Shown: positions 45,245 through 59,115, counted from the first letter of the stretch. The stretch: 64,000 bases of DNA from Desulfoluna butyratoxydans (GCF_900699765.1 NZ_CAADHO010000002.1:310001-374000), one strand, 5' to 3'. Notes: generated by a model from the sequence alone, not told the origin. A program made the numbers and translations.

Positions 45245-46084
45245 ATGGTCATTGATTTCCACACCCATGTGTTTCAGGACGAGGTGATACAAAACCGCGC
45301 CGCCCACCTGGCCGACGAGCCCGAATTCGCCCTGCTCTACGAATCCCCCAAGTCCGCCATGGTGGACGCCGAGGCCCTCATCGCCGTCATGGACGAAGAC
45401 GGGGTGGACAAATCGGTGATCTTCGGGTTTCCCTGGCGCAGCGAAAAGCGGTTCCGAGACAACAACGACGCTGTGATCGAAGCCGTACGAAACGATCCGG
45501 ACCGGCTCATCGGCATGGCCTGTTTTGACCTGGGCGCCAAGGGCGCGGCCGCCGAAACCGCCCGCTGCCTGGATGCAGGGCTCAAAGGGGTGGGGGAGCT
45601 GGCCTTTTACCACTCCGGCATCGATGCCGAGGCCCTTGCCCTCATGGAGCCCGTCATGGGGCTCTGCCGGGAGGCAAATGTGCCCGTGGTGATCCACACC
45701 AACGAACCCGTGGGCCACGCCTACCCGGGCAAGACCCCCATCACCTTAGGTCAGATCTACAACCTGGCCGCCCGGTACCCGGACAACCGCATCGTCCTCT
45801 GCCACTGGGGCGGGGGCATCTTCTTTTTCAACCTGCTCAAGAAAGAGGCCAAAAAGACCCTTTCCAACCTCTGGTTCGACACCGCCGCCTCCCCTTATCT
45901 CTACGATGCCGAGATCTACGAGGCCGCGGCCCGCCTTGCAGGCGAAGACCGCATCCTCTTCGGAAGCGACTACCCCCTCATCCGGCCCTCCCGCTACCTC
46001 AAAGAGGTTGAAGGCCACGTGGCAGATGAGGCCCTGAGGCAAAAAATCTTAGGAAAAAACGCTGCGGCCCTGCTGGGAATATAA
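45245..46084 (+). CDS. Amidohydrolase-family (ACMSD-like) metal-dependent hydrolase
   Basis: 279 residues from ATG 45245, with GGGAGGAG upstream; the frame also opens from 45092 across repeat sequence. Motifs are VIDFHTHVF (metal HxH), GVGELAFYHSG, VPVVIHTNEPVGH, IVLCHWGGG and the terminal ILFGSDYPLIRPSRYL with the metal Asp. This is the TIM-barrel amidohydrolase/decarboxylase group. The substrate is unknown. Single gene flanked by repeats. Confidence 0.83.
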   Translation: MVIDFHTHVFQDEVIQNRAAHLADEPEFALLYESPKSAMVDAEALIAVMDEDGVDKSVIFGFPWRSEKRFRDNNDAVIEAVRNDPDRLIGMACFDLGAKGAAAETARCLDAGLKGVGELAFYHSGIDAEALALMEPVMGLCREANVPVVIHTNEPVGHAYPGKTPITLGQIYNLAARYPDNRIVLCHWGGGIFFFNLLKKEAKKTLSNLWFDTAASPYLYDAEIYEAAARLAGEDRILFGSDYPLIRPSRYLKEVEGHVADEALRQKILGKNAAALLGI

Positions 46085-46089
46085 GTAAG

Positions 46090-46262
46090 GTCGGAAATGC
46101 TCTTGAGCCTTCGTTCCTCTGGCTCATCACATTGCCTGACAGACGCCGCTTGAATCGAAGGCCCTTGCGCTTTTGCCCGAGGATCGAGGGACAAAGCGCA
46201 AGGACAATATGCTTTCGAGGTGTTTTCGCTATCGTGGCTTCGCCACCCTCGCCGCCGGAGGC
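46090..46262. repeat. Repeat cluster with two conserved-loop hairpins
   Basis: First hairpin (46105-46125, minus strand) has stem GAGCC/GGCTC and loop GAGGAACGA. Second (46163-46203) has CCTTGCGCTTTTGCCC, loop GAGGATCGA and GGGACAAAGCGCAAGG with one mismatch. Right arm GCCGCCGGAGGC is at 46251-46262, preceded by GTGGCTTCGCCAC. It fills the gap between the amidohydrolase and yjbQ. Confidence 0.7.
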
Positions 46263-46309
46263 ATTTTTGATTTTCCTTGAGTTTACCCTGAACACAAACG
46301 AGACCATCC

Positions 46310-46726
46310 ATGAAGAGTTATCGAAAAGAGCTTTGGTTTGAGGTGCCTGCCCGGCGGGCCTTTATCAACATCACCCCGGACGTGGAGGCGTGCCTTGCGG
46401 AAAGCGGGATAAAAGAAGGCCTGGTGCTGGTCAACGCCATGCACATCACGGCCTCGGTGTTTATCAACGACGATGAGAAAGGGCTCCACCACGACTACGA
46501 GGTATGGCTGGAAAAGCTGGCCCCCCATGAGCCGGTGAGCGGGTACCGCCACAACGTGGGGGAAGACAACGCCGACGCCCACATGAAGCGGCAGGTCATG
46601 GGCCGGGAGGTGGTGGTGGCCGTCACCGAGGGCGCCCTGGATTTCGGCACCTGGGAGCAGATTTTTTACGGCGAATTTGACGGCAGGCGCCCCAAGCGGG
46701 TCCTTGTGAAGATCATCGGAGATTAG
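46310..46726 (+). CDS. yjbQ: YjbQ family (UPF0047) protein
   Basis: 138 residues. Family motifs are [101 protein letters not shown]. The conserved His and Asp residues suggest metal binding; a thiamin-phosphate-synthase-like activity has been reported for E. coli YjbQ, but the physiological role is uncertain. The next gene begins two bases after its stop, so they form an operon. Confidence 0.9.
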   Translation: MKSYRKELWFEVPARRAFINITPDVEACLAESGIKEGLVLVNAMHITASVFINDDEKGLHHDYEVWLEKLAPHEPVSGYRHNVGEDNADAHMKRQVMGREVVVAVTEGALDFGTWEQIFYGEFDGRRPKRVLVKIIGD

Positions 46727-46728
46727 GT

Positions 46729-47721
46729 ATGGCCGGTTATGACGAGATGGCACCCGGGGTGTTTCGGATCCGCCAGCAGGTGCGCAAGGGCTGGGTCCCT
46801 TTCACCATGAACCTCTACGCCCTGCCCGGGAAAGACGGGCTCCTCTTTGACGCGGGCTCCGGCACCAGGGGGGCTGTGGCCCATGTGGTCCGGTGCCTTC
46901 TGGACCTGGAGGGCCGGACCGGCTCTCGGGTGCAGCAGGTCCTTCCCAGCCACGCCCACTGGGATCACTTTTCCGGGGCCTCGGCCCTGGCGGAGCGGCA
47001 CCGCATGACAGTGCGTCTCACCGAGGCCATGGTGCCCCTGGTCCGCACCCGGGCGTGTTACCGGGCGGCCTACCGGGAAGGGGCAAGCGCCCTTCGTCCC
47101 AGGGCAGGTGCCGTGAAAGAGGCCTTAAGGTCTTTGGGAGGCCGCCTCATGGACGAGGCCTTTTCCCTTTCCATGGGCATCCGGGCGGTCACCGGGCCCT
47201 TTTCTCCCCTGGCCGTGGGAGACCGCCTTGAAACCGACGCCGGCACCTGGGAGGTCCTGGCCGGTCCCGGCCACTGCGACGTCCACATCATGCTCTGGAA
47301 TGAAAAGGCAGGCATCCTTTTGGGCGGGGACAACGTGTTGGCGGACATCACCACCTGGCTGGGCCCGCCCCGATCCGACCTTGTCGCCTACCAAAAAACA
47401 CTGGAGACCATCCGGGAGTTGCCCGGCCTGCGCCTCATCCTCCCGGCCCACGGCCGACCGGTCACCGATCCGGTCAAGCGCACCACCCACCTTATCGCCC
47501 ACCGAAAAAAACGGCTGGCCGAGATCCGGGACAAGGTGGAGACCGCAGGCCCCAAAGGGCTCACCGGCCGGAGCCTGGTCCGAGCCTACTACCCCCGCAT
47601 GGCGCCCCTGAAACGCAGCATTGCCCAGGGCTGGATCGAGGCCACCCTCCTCTACCTCCTCCGGGAGGGAGATGTGGCCCGCACCGCGGAAAAGGGGCTC
47701 TGGCGGTACCATACGCCGTAG
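46729..47721 (+). CDS. Metallo-beta-lactamase-fold hydrolase with C-terminal winged-helix-like region
   Basis: 330 residues. Metal motifs are LPSHAHWDHFSGASAL (the HxHxDH motif with Trp before Asp), VLAGPGHCDVHIMLW, GILLGGDNVLADIT and LILPAHGRPV. A helical C-terminal part (about 250-330) resembles the winged-helix tail of LACTB2-like enzymes. It directly follows yjbQ. RNA or ester hydrolysis are both possible; the substrate is not known. Confidence 0.82.
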   Translation: MAGYDEMAPGVFRIRQQVRKGWVPFTMNLYALPGKDGLLFDAGSGTRGAVAHVVRCLLDLEGRTGSRVQQVLPSHAHWDHFSGASALAERHRMTVRLTEAMVPLVRTRACYRAAYREGASALRPRAGAVKEALRSLGGRLMDEAFSLSMGIRAVTGPFSPLAVGDRLETDAGTWEVLAGPGHCDVHIMLWNEKAGILLGGDNVLADITTWLGPPRSDLVAYQKTLETIRELPGLRLILPAHGRPVTDPVKRTTHLIAHRKKRLAEIRDKVETAGPKGLTGRSLVRAYYPRMAPLKRSIAQGWIEATLLYLLREGDVARTAEKGLWRYHTP

Positions 47722-47869
47722 GGAAGCGCCCTCACCGCAGCATACCGTGTTTCAGCCATTTACATGGCCATGGCCCATGGGGTAGACTCCGCCAATCGTG
47801 TGTGATTTATACGGATAAGAAAGCAGGTTCACGTAACCCCATCATCCATTATGGAGAGTTCAAGAGTTC

Positions 47870-49771
47870 ATGGTATGGCTTCGTTTGTTCACGGTATCGT
47901 TTTTGGGATTAACCGGGCTTGGCGCCCTGTTGCGGGTGTTCTTCTACCTCTGCCACCGGGAGAGTTTTGCCGGGCTCTCCGCCTCCAAAGCCGCCTACAG
48001 CCTGGTCTGGGGCCTTCGGTTTGACCTGGCCCTGGCGGCCATTTTTACCCTTCTGTGCCTCCTGCTGGGGGCCGTGCTGAGCCTTAAGAAAAAACGATGG
48101 GTTTTAGCCCCACTGGGCCTTGCCGCAACAGCCATTGTGGCTCTCCAGACCTCGGACATCATGTATTTCCATGATGCCAGCCGGCACATCGGCTACGAAC
48201 TCTCCGACGCTGCCACAGACTTTGGGAGCCTCGTGGCCACGGCCTTTACCCAGTACGCCTCCGTCACCCTGGGAGGGTTCATTTTGCTGGGGCTGGCCCT
48301 TGGGACCATCTTCAAAGCCCGGGGCTGGGTCCTCAGGGAGACCCCGGCCCGGCTGGGGATCATCAAGGGGACCCTGGCCAGCCTGGTGGTGGCGGCCGTC
48401 CTTGTCATCTCCGTACGAGGTGGGGTCACCGGCCTTCCCATGAAGCCCCTGTTTGCTTACAAAATCGGGGATCCTGTCCAGGCCACCCTGGCCCTTAACG
48501 GCGGCTACAGCGGCCTCTATTACCTTTTTCGCAACCGGGACAAGATAACCCAGATCCCGGTGCCGGCCCCCGTCTCCACAGACGACCACCGAAGGATCCT
48601 TGCCCGTCTCTACCCGGACGCCCCCACCAAAGAGGCCCTGACCTTTCGCCCCGTCAACGTGGTGGTGCTCCTTCTGGAAAGCTGGCCTGCGGCCCTGATG
48701 AAGAGCTACGGGTACGAGCACGAGACCACCCCATTTTTCGACAACCTCACCACCCGGGGACTCCGGTCCGACGCCATGGTGGCAGGGGGGCATCGCACCA
48801 CAGAAGGGATCTTCACCACCTTCTGCTCCTACCAGAACCCGTTGGGTCAGAGCCTGGCCAAGAGCCAGCTCACCACCTACCCCTACCGGAGCCTGGCCCA
48901 GAGCCTTTCGGACAAAGGCTGGAGCACCCTCTTTTTCCAGGGAACCCGCAAGGACACCAGCGGCACCGGGGCCTTTGCCCAGAGGCTGGGGTTCCAGGAG
49001 AGCTACGGCAAGGAGGAGATCAGTGAGCGATCCTTAGGCACCAACCGCTGGGGGGTTTACGACCAGGACCTCTACGCCTTTGTCCTGAAAAAACTCAAGG
49101 CCACAAAGCAACCCTTTCTGGCGGGGATCAACACCTGCACCACCCATGACGACTCCCTGCCCCCTTCTGTGACCCCCGCCTTCGGCATGGACACACCGTT
49201 GAACCGGAACTTGAGCGTCCTGCGCTTTGCAGACGAGGCCCTGGAAGGGTTCATCACCGCCTACGAGGCAGACCCGGCCTTCGGCCCCACCCTCTTTGTC
49301 CTGCTGGCCGACCACACCGCAAAGGTCACAGGGCCGGCCCTGACCCAGTACCTCATCCCCTTTACCCTCTTTGCCACCGACGGGTCGGTGGCCCCCCGGG
49401 CCGTCAACGCCCTGGTCTCCCAGCGGGACATCGCCCCCACCGTGGCCCAGCTGCTGGGGGGTGAGATTCCCGCCTTCACCGGCCGCTCCCTGCTGAAAGA
49501 AGGCCCCCGGGCCGCCGACTACTACCACCAGGGCCTTCTGGGCTGGGTGGAAGGAGACCACGTGGTGGAGATCAACCTCCTTGGATCGGGGGAGACACAA
49601 ACCTACCTGCGCAAAGGCCCCCTGGCACCGCTCATCCCGGTGGCCGCCGATGCCGTCCACGCCCGCATGACACGGGAAGCCCTGGCCTTTACCCAGCGCT
49701 CCCAGGACCTGCTCTTTAAAGGCAGGACCCTGGCGTTTTTCGATCTCTTCACGGACCGTTCCCAGGAGTAA
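47870..49771 (+). CDS. LTA-synthase-family sulfatase/phosphoglycerol transferase-like membrane protein
   Basis: 633 residues. Five hydrophobic helices in about residues 1-190 are followed by a periplasmic sulfatase domain (about 255-580). It has VNVVVLLLESWPAALM (metal site), the nucleophile threonine region GGHRTTEGIFTTFCSYQNP, TLFFQGTRKD, FLAGINTCTTHDD, and the metal pair LFVLLADHTAKV. In Gram-negatives this family adds phosphoglycerol or phosphoethanolamine groups to glycans or lipid A. The acceptor is unknown. The ATG has GGAGAG rather far upstream (about 13 bases), so the start is not certain. Confidence 0.85.
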   Translation: MVWLRLFTVSFLGLTGLGALLRVFFYLCHRESFAGLSASKAAYSLVWGLRFDLALAAIFTLLCLLLGAVLSLKKKRWVLAPLGLAATAIVALQTSDIMYFHDASRHIGYELSDAATDFGSLVATAFTQYASVTLGGFILLGLALGTIFKARGWVLRETPARLGIIKGTLASLVVAAVLVISVRGGVTGLPMKPLFAYKIGDPVQATLALNGGYSGLYYLFRNRDKITQIPVPAPVSTDDHRRILARLYPDAPTKEALTFRPVNVVVLLLESWPAALMKSYGYEHETTPFFDNLTTRGLRSDAMVAGGHRTTEGIFTTFCSYQNPLGQSLAKSQLTTYPYRSLAQSLSDKGWSTLFFQGTRKDTSGTGAFAQRLGFQESYGKEEISERSLGTNRWGVYDQDLYAFVLKKLKATKQPFLAGINTCTTHDDSLPPSVTPAFGMDTPLNRNLSVLRFADEALEGFITAYEADPAFGPTLFVLLADHTAKVTGPALTQYLIPFTLFATDGSVAPRAVNALVSQRDIAPTVAQLLGGEIPAFTGRSLLKEGPRAADYYHQGLLGWVEGDHVVEINLLGSGETQTYLRKGPLAPLIPVAADAVHARMTREALAFTQRSQDLLFKGRTLAFFDLFTDRSQE

Positions 49772-50027
49772 AGGATCCGGCCCATGCTGCCGGCACCTTC
49801 CGCCGGCAGCGGCCACGCCGGGCCGCCCTCTTCTCACTTTTTCCTACGCAAATCCCATGGTTTGAGCTACTATGGCAGTGACAAGGGCCCACCTGCCAGG
49901 CGGCCCTTTTGCCCCTTCAAGGCGGCCACGCCAAGGCCCCTGGGCACACGCATTCCCACAGAGCACGCCAACCCGACACCCCAAAACACACCCTTCGGGG
50001 GCCTCCCCGAACAGACAAGGATATGCC

Positions 50028-51758
50028 ATGAACCGTTCCGACAGAATGCTTCGCTCCCTGGTCTATTCCCCGGTGGACAACCGGGAGGGGTACGACACCC
50101 ACATCCCCATGATGAGCCGCATCGTGGGCGGCGCCGTGCGCTCGGTTTTCCAATACAAAAACATCATGAAAGAGGTCTCGGCCCTGCCCGGCACCACCTG
50201 GGCCCAGTGGACCCACGACACCCTGGAGGCCACCGTCACCCGCCCCATCCGAACCCACGCCCAGGTCGCCTCCATGCGGGGGGACAACCCGGATACCTTT
50301 GTCTACTCCGATGAGCTGGTGGAACGCCTTTACGCCTCCATGCTCCGGGACGTCACCGGGGAGTTCATGGATGAGACCGGCCATTTTTCGGAAGAAAAGG
50401 CCCGCCAGGTGATGGTCACCAGCGCCCTGAGGCGCCGTTTCAGCCAGCAGGTGGAAAACTTTCGCTACCTGGAGTGTGCCTACGGCACCTTCGGTCTCTC
50501 GGCCCTGAAAGCCCTGCGGGAGCTCCTCACCACCCTGGTAATGGCCGTCACCGAAGAGCGTGTCGACGGGCCCCTGCCCTACGCCGAAGGCGAGACCCTC
50601 TCCTTTGAGACCTACCTCACCATCGCCAGAAAACGTCTGGAGAACCTGTTTCGCCACGACGCCTTTTACGTCAAGGACTTCTCCGAGCGCACCACCGGCG
50701 GCATCATCGGGGTCTCCCCCTACGAGGTGGTAAAGGGCTCCCGCCTGGGGCCCTGCACCCTGCGGCGGTACCGCTCCCCCCAAGGGGCCACGGCCCCCGG
50801 CCGCATTCTCTACCTTGCCAGCCCTCTGATCAACAAGCCGGACATCTTTGACCTGGCCCAGGGAAAATCCGTGGTGGAGGCCCTCCTGGCACGGGGCTAC
50901 CGCATCTACCTCAACGACCCCGGGGAGCCCGGAGAAAAATCCGACGGCCTGGACCTGGATTTTTACGGAAAAACGGTGCACGACCACAACATCGAGCTGA
51001 TACAAAAGGAACATCCGGGGGAAGAGATCTGTGTGATGGGATACTGTATGGGGGGCACCCTGCTGCTCCCCTGGCTGGCCCGACGGGCCGAAGAGAAAAG
51101 GGCGCTGAAAAAGCCCATGGACATCGTGAAGATCGCCCTCATGGCCTCCCCCATCCGCTTCAACGACGGACTGAGCGGCCAGGGGCCCATGCGGGACGTG
51201 ATACGGCACGATTACGACCCGGACCTCATCGCGGAGATGTACGGCGGGGTGGGGGTGCCCCCCCAGATCATCGATGCGGGCATGAACGAGATCCAGCCCG
51301 GGGTGCGGTACTTTGTCAGGCGGGGATTTTATCAGCGGGCGGGAAAGGCGGAAGAGCTCCTGGAAGCGGCCCCCTTCTTTTACTGGCTCACCCACGGTAC
51401 CCGGTTCGGCACGCGCTCCCATCTCACCTGGATCGGTGATCTCTTCATGGACAGCGCCATCGAAAAGGGGACCTATCCCCTCTCCTCTCCCGTTCCGGAA
51501 CTCCACGGCAAACCCGTGTCCATGACCTCCCTCTCACGCATGGGCGTGGCCCTTTTCGACTACCGGGGAAAACGGGATCCCATCTCCCCGCCGGGGGCCT
51601 GCGTGTCCAGCGAGCTGTGGGGAACCGAGGAGGGACGAACCGAGACAAAGGGGGGGCTGAACCGAACCATCGAGAAAAACGCGGGCCACATCTTCGTGGT
51701 CAGCCGCCGCCTCCTCTCCGAGTTCATTGAGAGCGTGGACGCCTTTTTCCAGGGGTAA
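50028..51758 (+). CDS. PhaC-like poly(3-hydroxyalkanoate) synthase / alpha-beta hydrolase
   Basis: 576 residues from ATG 50028, with AAGG upstream; the frame is open to 49872 but that part is not protein-like. The lipase-box equivalent is VMGYCMGGTLLLPW, with cysteine as nucleophile as in PHA synthases. The catalytic Asp is likely in FDYRGKRDPISPP and the His in KNAGHIFVVS. A long N-terminal helical region precedes it. No PhaE, PhaR, phasin or phaAB genes are nearby, so polymer synthesis is inferred from the cysteine and length only. Confidence 0.72.
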   Translation: MNRSDRMLRSLVYSPVDNREGYDTHIPMMSRIVGGAVRSVFQYKNIMKEVSALPGTTWAQWTHDTLEATVTRPIRTHAQVASMRGDNPDTFVYSDELVERLYASMLRDVTGEFMDETGHFSEEKARQVMVTSALRRRFSQQVENFRYLECAYGTFGLSALKALRELLTTLVMAVTEERVDGPLPYAEGETLSFETYLTIARKRLENLFRHDAFYVKDFSERTTGGIIGVSPYEVVKGSRLGPCTLRRYRSPQGATAPGRILYLASPLINKPDIFDLAQGKSVVEALLARGYRIYLNDPGEPGEKSDGLDLDFYGKTVHDHNIELIQKEHPGEEICVMGYCMGGTLLLPWLARRAEEKRALKKPMDIVKIALMASPIRFNDGLSGQGPMRDVIRHDYDPDLIAEMYGGVGVPPQIIDAGMNEIQPGVRYFVRRGFYQRAGKAEELLEAAPFFYWLTHGTRFGTRSHLTWIGDLFMDSAIEKGTYPLSSPVPELHGKPVSMTSLSRMGVALFDYRGKRDPISPPGACVSSELWGTEEGRTETKGGLNRTIEKNAGHIFVVSRRLLSEFIESVDAFFQG

Positions 51759-51819
51759 CGGGCATGGGAAAAGGCCATTTTCAGGGGGCGCGGGCATGAA
51801 GGCCTGCGCCTTGCCTGCG

Positions 51820-52023
51820 TCAGAGAGCGGCCCCTGTCTCCCGGATAAAGATCTTGTGATCCACCAGGGAGAGGGACTCGATGGCCCCCTTGATGAAGCG
51901 CTGCTCGCCGAAAATATTGATGAGCTTGAGTTCCCCTTCTTCCGTGGGAACGGCCACGTCCACCGACTCCATAATCAGTTTCGGCTCGCCGTCGGTAATG
52001 ATATAGGCACTGGCTTCACACAT
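51820..52023 (-). CDS. cooT: CooT-family nickel-binding protein
   Basis: 67 residues from ATG 52023, with GGAGG upstream (the open frame starts at 52068). The small fold begins MCEASAYI, with the Cys2 that binds nickel in CooT. It continues ESVDVAVPTEEGELKLINIFGEQRFIKGAIESLSLVDHKIFI. CooT serves carbon monoxide dehydrogenase maturation in Rhodospirillum. No cooS, cooC or cooJ lies in the window, so the client here is unknown. A DUF3842-like gene lies upstream on the same strand. Confidence 0.82.
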   Translation of the reverse strand: MCEASAYIITDGEPKLIMESVDVAVPTEEGELKLINIFGEQRFIKGAIESLSLVDHKIFIRETGAAL

Positions 52024-52191
52024 GGGATACCTCCGTTTACGCGATTCATCCGGCAACCATTTCTTCAATTATCCAAAGGGCATGAACCTTACAGGGTCCA
52101 TGCACGCGTCAATCGCCGGTTCCATACTGAAACATGCCGGTCTCGCACCGTCAAGAAAAACACCGCATAAGCGGCGCTGGCTGCGAGGGCA

Positions 52192-52608
52192 TCAGTTCAA
52201 CAGGGTTTTCAACCCCGATTCAATCAACTCATCCACCAGGTGGGGCAAGGGAGCCTTGTGCACCCCCACCACCTCCACGTTGTCCTGGGACAGGGGAAGC
52301 AGCACCTTTCTGGCCGCACAGCCGGAAATGGCCTCGGCCATGGCCGGGGTCACCTCCCCCATGAGGGCATGGGCCATCACAATCCCCAAGGGCCCGGTGG
52401 CCACATCGCAATGCTGGACGCTCCGGACAATGGCGTTTTCTCCGGACGCCCCACGGTTGGCACCGGCCTTGAGCATCTGCGCCGTGGCCACGGCGTTGGT
52501 GCCCAGGGCGATGATCTCCACCTTCTCGGCAAACAGATCCTTGATTCGTCTGATGATGGCGCTTCCGATGCCGCCCCCCTGGCCGTCAATGACGCAAATT
52601 CTCAGCAT
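52192..52608 (-). CDS. DUF3842-like conserved protein
   Basis: 138 residues. The N-terminus ICVIDGQGGGIGSAIIRRI looks like a nucleotide-binding Gly-rich loop. It continues VEIIALGTNAVATAQMLKAGANRGASGENAIVRSV and VMAHALMGEVTPAMAEAI. I recognise this as a small conserved family (DUF3842) of unknown function. It lies 168 bases upstream of cooT on the same strand and is probably co-expressed. Confidence 0.68.
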   Translation of the reverse strand: MLRICVIDGQGGGIGSAIIRRIKDLFAEKVEIIALGTNAVATAQMLKAGANRGASGENAIVRSVQHCDVATGPLGIVMAHALMGEVTPAMAEAISGCAARKVLLPLSQDNVEVVGVHKAPLPHLVDELIESGLKTLLN

Positions 52609-53143
52609 GGCGAATTCTCATGTGTCTGGCGGTCGATAAAAAAGCCGTCGTTTCCGTTGACAGCCCAAGGCCCTAACCCCCTTCGTTGCATACCCATTGG
52701 TATCAAACCCACCTCCTCCCCGTCAATGCCGTCGCGTAAAAATCGCAAACCCCGAGATGCGGAGATCTCCCCGCCCGAAACAGCCCCGCCCTCCCTTTCT
52801 GGTGCAGGCACCCGGTTTCAAGCCGCTCCGAAACGCAGAGAAACGGGTCCGTTTTTTCCTATCAAAAGGAATCAAGAGTTGAAAAAAAATTGATATTCCG
52901 GCAAAAATGAGAATTTAAATTAAGGACGTGCTGAAAAAGGCAAGCCTTTTCCAGACACCTCCCGGCGGAGGGCCCCTGACGACACGAGGTGCCCTCCAGG
53001 CAACTCCGCAGCCGGAGCGCCCCTGGCCCGAGAGCCCCGTCGTTACGTGTTCCGCGGGCAGGGAAAGGAACGTTGTTCCTGCTTTCATCCACCATCGGTT
53101 CGTTTCCGGCGGCCATGACACATTCCAAACAGCGTGCTGTTCT
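52609..53143. other. 535-base intergenic region, promoter candidates only
   Basis: Divergent space between the DUF3842-like gene and the ExeA-like ATPase gene. An AT-rich patch at 52880-52925 stands out; TTGATA (52890) with an 18-base spacer to TTTAAA (52914) could be a plus-strand promoter. GAAAAAGGCAAGCCTTTTC (about 52935) is a small hairpin. No coding sequence or family repeat is supported. Confidence 0.35.
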
Positions 53144-53863
53144 ATGTCTTATATTGAAGCGTTACATCTCATGCGGGACCCCTTCGCCGACTACGTGGAC
53201 GAGGCCTCGTTTTTTCCTTATACCAAGCTCATTGAAACCGTCGCCCTGGTGCGCAATCTGATGGAGGCCCCCCACAACGTGGTCCTCATCACGGCCGATC
53301 CGGGGGGAGGAAAAACCCTCCTGCTCAAGCAGGTGCTGGCCGCAGATGAAGAGAGCTGGAGCGTCTGTACCCTCCAGCTGCCCACCGGGGGCGCCCCGCT
53401 GCGGGCCTACACCATGCTGCGCGACGACCTGCCCGTCATCATGGTGGACGATGCCCACCGCCTGGAGCCCGACGCCCTGGCCGCCCTCATCAAGCAGACC
53501 ACCGATGAGGGGGAGCCGCGCCAGTTCCAGCAGGTCCTCTTAACGGGGCTGCCCCACACGGCCGCTCTTTTGGACACCCTGCGCCACCTGGTTCCCGGCC
53601 ATGAGGGCATCCGCGAGGTTCCCCTGCCCCCCATGGGCCTGGGCGAAATGACGACCTACCTTGAGGGACGTTTGCGGTCCGCGGGCCATCAGGGCGAGCT
53701 GCCCCTCACCGACGGCCAGGTGATGCGCATTCACGTCAATTCCGGGGGGTACCCCGGAGCGGCCAACGCCGAAGCCGCCAAAGAGCTGGCCCAGGAGTAC
53801 GCCGGCGCGGCCTCGACACCGTCCCCCAGAAAAGGGCTGCTGGGACGGTTTTTCAAGCGATAG
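53144..53863 (+). CDS. ExeA/GspA-like AAA ATPase
   Basis: 239 residues from ATG 53144. N-terminal LMRDPFADYVDEASFFPY is typical of ExeA-type proteins. The Walker A is ITADPGGGKTLLLKQVL, the Walker B VIMVDDAHRLEPDALAALI, and sensor-like LLTGLP and MGLGEMTTYLEGRLRSAG follow. It lacks the peptidoglycan-binding or TPR C-terminus of full ExeA and ends with a basic LLGRFFKR tail. No type II secretion genes are adjacent, so the role is open. Confidence 0.8.
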   Translation: MSYIEALHLMRDPFADYVDEASFFPYTKLIETVALVRNLMEAPHNVVLITADPGGGKTLLLKQVLAADEESWSVCTLQLPTGGAPLRAYTMLRDDLPVIMVDDAHRLEPDALAALIKQTTDEGEPRQFQQVLLTGLPHTAALLDTLRHLVPGHEGIREVPLPPMGLGEMTTYLEGRLRSAGHQGELPLTDGQVMRIHVNSGGYPGAANAEAAKELAQEYAGAASTPSPRKGLLGRFFKR

Positions 53864-53924
53864 GCCCCCTGACCCTTACAGACGGGGCCGCCCGCACAAG
53901 GGCTGCCCCACCACCGGAGACGCC

Positions 53925-54700
53925 ATGGAGATCCTCGACCTGTCTGCCCCGCTGGATTCCGACACCGCCTGGGCCCCCTGGTGGGCCCGCACCCGTGTCA
54001 AACGCCAGGGCCACCGCTTCGGCGCCCTGACCGTCTTTCTTCTCACGGGGCTGACACCCCGGTTCCTGCGCCGCCGCCTTGGCTGGGCCAACGACACCCT
54101 CTCCCTCTCCTCCCACGGCACCACCCATCTGGACGCCCCCTGGCACTACGCCCCGGACGCCGGGGGCAAACGCGCCATGACCATCGACGAGGTCCCCCTC
54201 TCCTGGTGTTTTTCACCGGGTGTCTGCCTGGACATGAGCCACAAAGAAGACGGAGAGGCCATCACCGAAGCCGACATCACAGCCTGGGAAGAGGCCCGGG
54301 GGATCACCATCGCCGCCGGGACCATCGTGCTCATCCGCACGGGCATGGACCGGCTCCTGGGAGACCCCGCGTACTTTACCGCCGGTCCCTGGGTCACCCG
54401 GGGGGCCACGACCCTCCTCACAAAACGGGGGGTCAACATCACGGGCATCGACGCCTGGGGATGGGACGGCCCCCTCTCCCACATGGCAAGGCGCGCCAAA
54501 ACCGGAAAGGGTGAGTTCTGGGAGTCCCACTACCAGGGGGCCGAGACCCCGTACTGCCACCTGGAGCGCCTGGCGGGCCTCCACCGCCTCCCGGACCAGG
54601 GCTTTACCGTCTGCTGCTTCCCCTTGAAGGTCAAGGGCGGCTCTGCCGGACCGAGCCGTGTGGTGGCCCTCATGCCCGACGGCGAGGAAGGGCTCCTCCC

Positions 54701-54704
<4 letters not shown>
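53925..54704 (+). CDS. Cyclase-family protein (kynurenine formamidase-like)
   Basis: 259 residues. The metal motif is LSSHGTTHLDAPWHY, close to the HGTHxDxPxH of the cyclase/KynB family. DAWGWDGP and LERLAGLHRLPDQGFTVCCFPLKVKGGSAGPSRVVAL are also family-like. It probably hydrolyses an amide or lactone; tryptophan catabolism is not suggested by its neighbours. Its TGA overlaps the ATG of the following hybrid kinase (ATGA), so the two are translationally coupled. Confidence 0.82.
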
Positions 54705-58594
<3,890 letters not shown>

Positions 58595-58707
58595 TCCCCC
58601 TTTCCAACCCATGGGGATATGTGGTAGAAAACGAAGCCCCATGGGGGGCCTTTACGGCACAAAAGTGCCGCCTGCTTACCCGCAACAGACAAACAGATAC
58701 GAATCGC

Positions 58708-59115
58708 ATGACGAACCCAACAATACTGACCCGTCAGGGGTTCCCCTTTGCCTTTGACCCCGCCGCCTGCGAGACCTGCGAAGGGCGCTGCTGCAACGGA
58801 GAATCCGGAAACATCTGGGTCACCCGGGACGAAAGCCGGGCCCTGGCCCATGCCCTGGGGATAACCCCGGAGGCCTTTGCACGGGACTATTTAAAAAAAG
58901 TGGGATACCGCGTCTCCATCGGAGAGCGGCAGGAAGGAGAGAATTTTGCCTGCCTTCTCTACGACAGGAACAAAGGGGGGTGTTCGGCCTACGAGGCCCG
59001 CCCCGCCCAGTGCCGGACCTTTCCCTTCTGGGACTACTTTCGGGAGAGGCCCCACGAGGCGGCGGCGGAATGCCCGGGCGTCATCCTTGACGAAAGCTGC
59101 CCGGACCATCGCTGA
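58708..59115 (+). CDS. YkgJ-family cysteine-cluster protein
   Basis: 135 residues from ATG 58708; an upstream ATG at 58591 overlaps the kinase stop (ATGA) and would add 39 residues not typical of the family. Cysteine motifs are CETCEGRCCNGESGNIW at the N-terminus and GGCSAYEARPAQCRTFPFW later, the CxxCxxxCC...C pattern thought to bind zinc or iron-sulfur. FACLLYDRNKGGC is also typical. Function unknown. Confidence 0.85.
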   Translation: MTNPTILTRQGFPFAFDPAACETCEGRCCNGESGNIWVTRDESRALAHALGITPEAFARDYLKKVGYRVSIGERQEGENFACLLYDRNKGGCSAYEARPAQCRTFPFWDYFRERPHEAAAECPGVILDESCPDHR

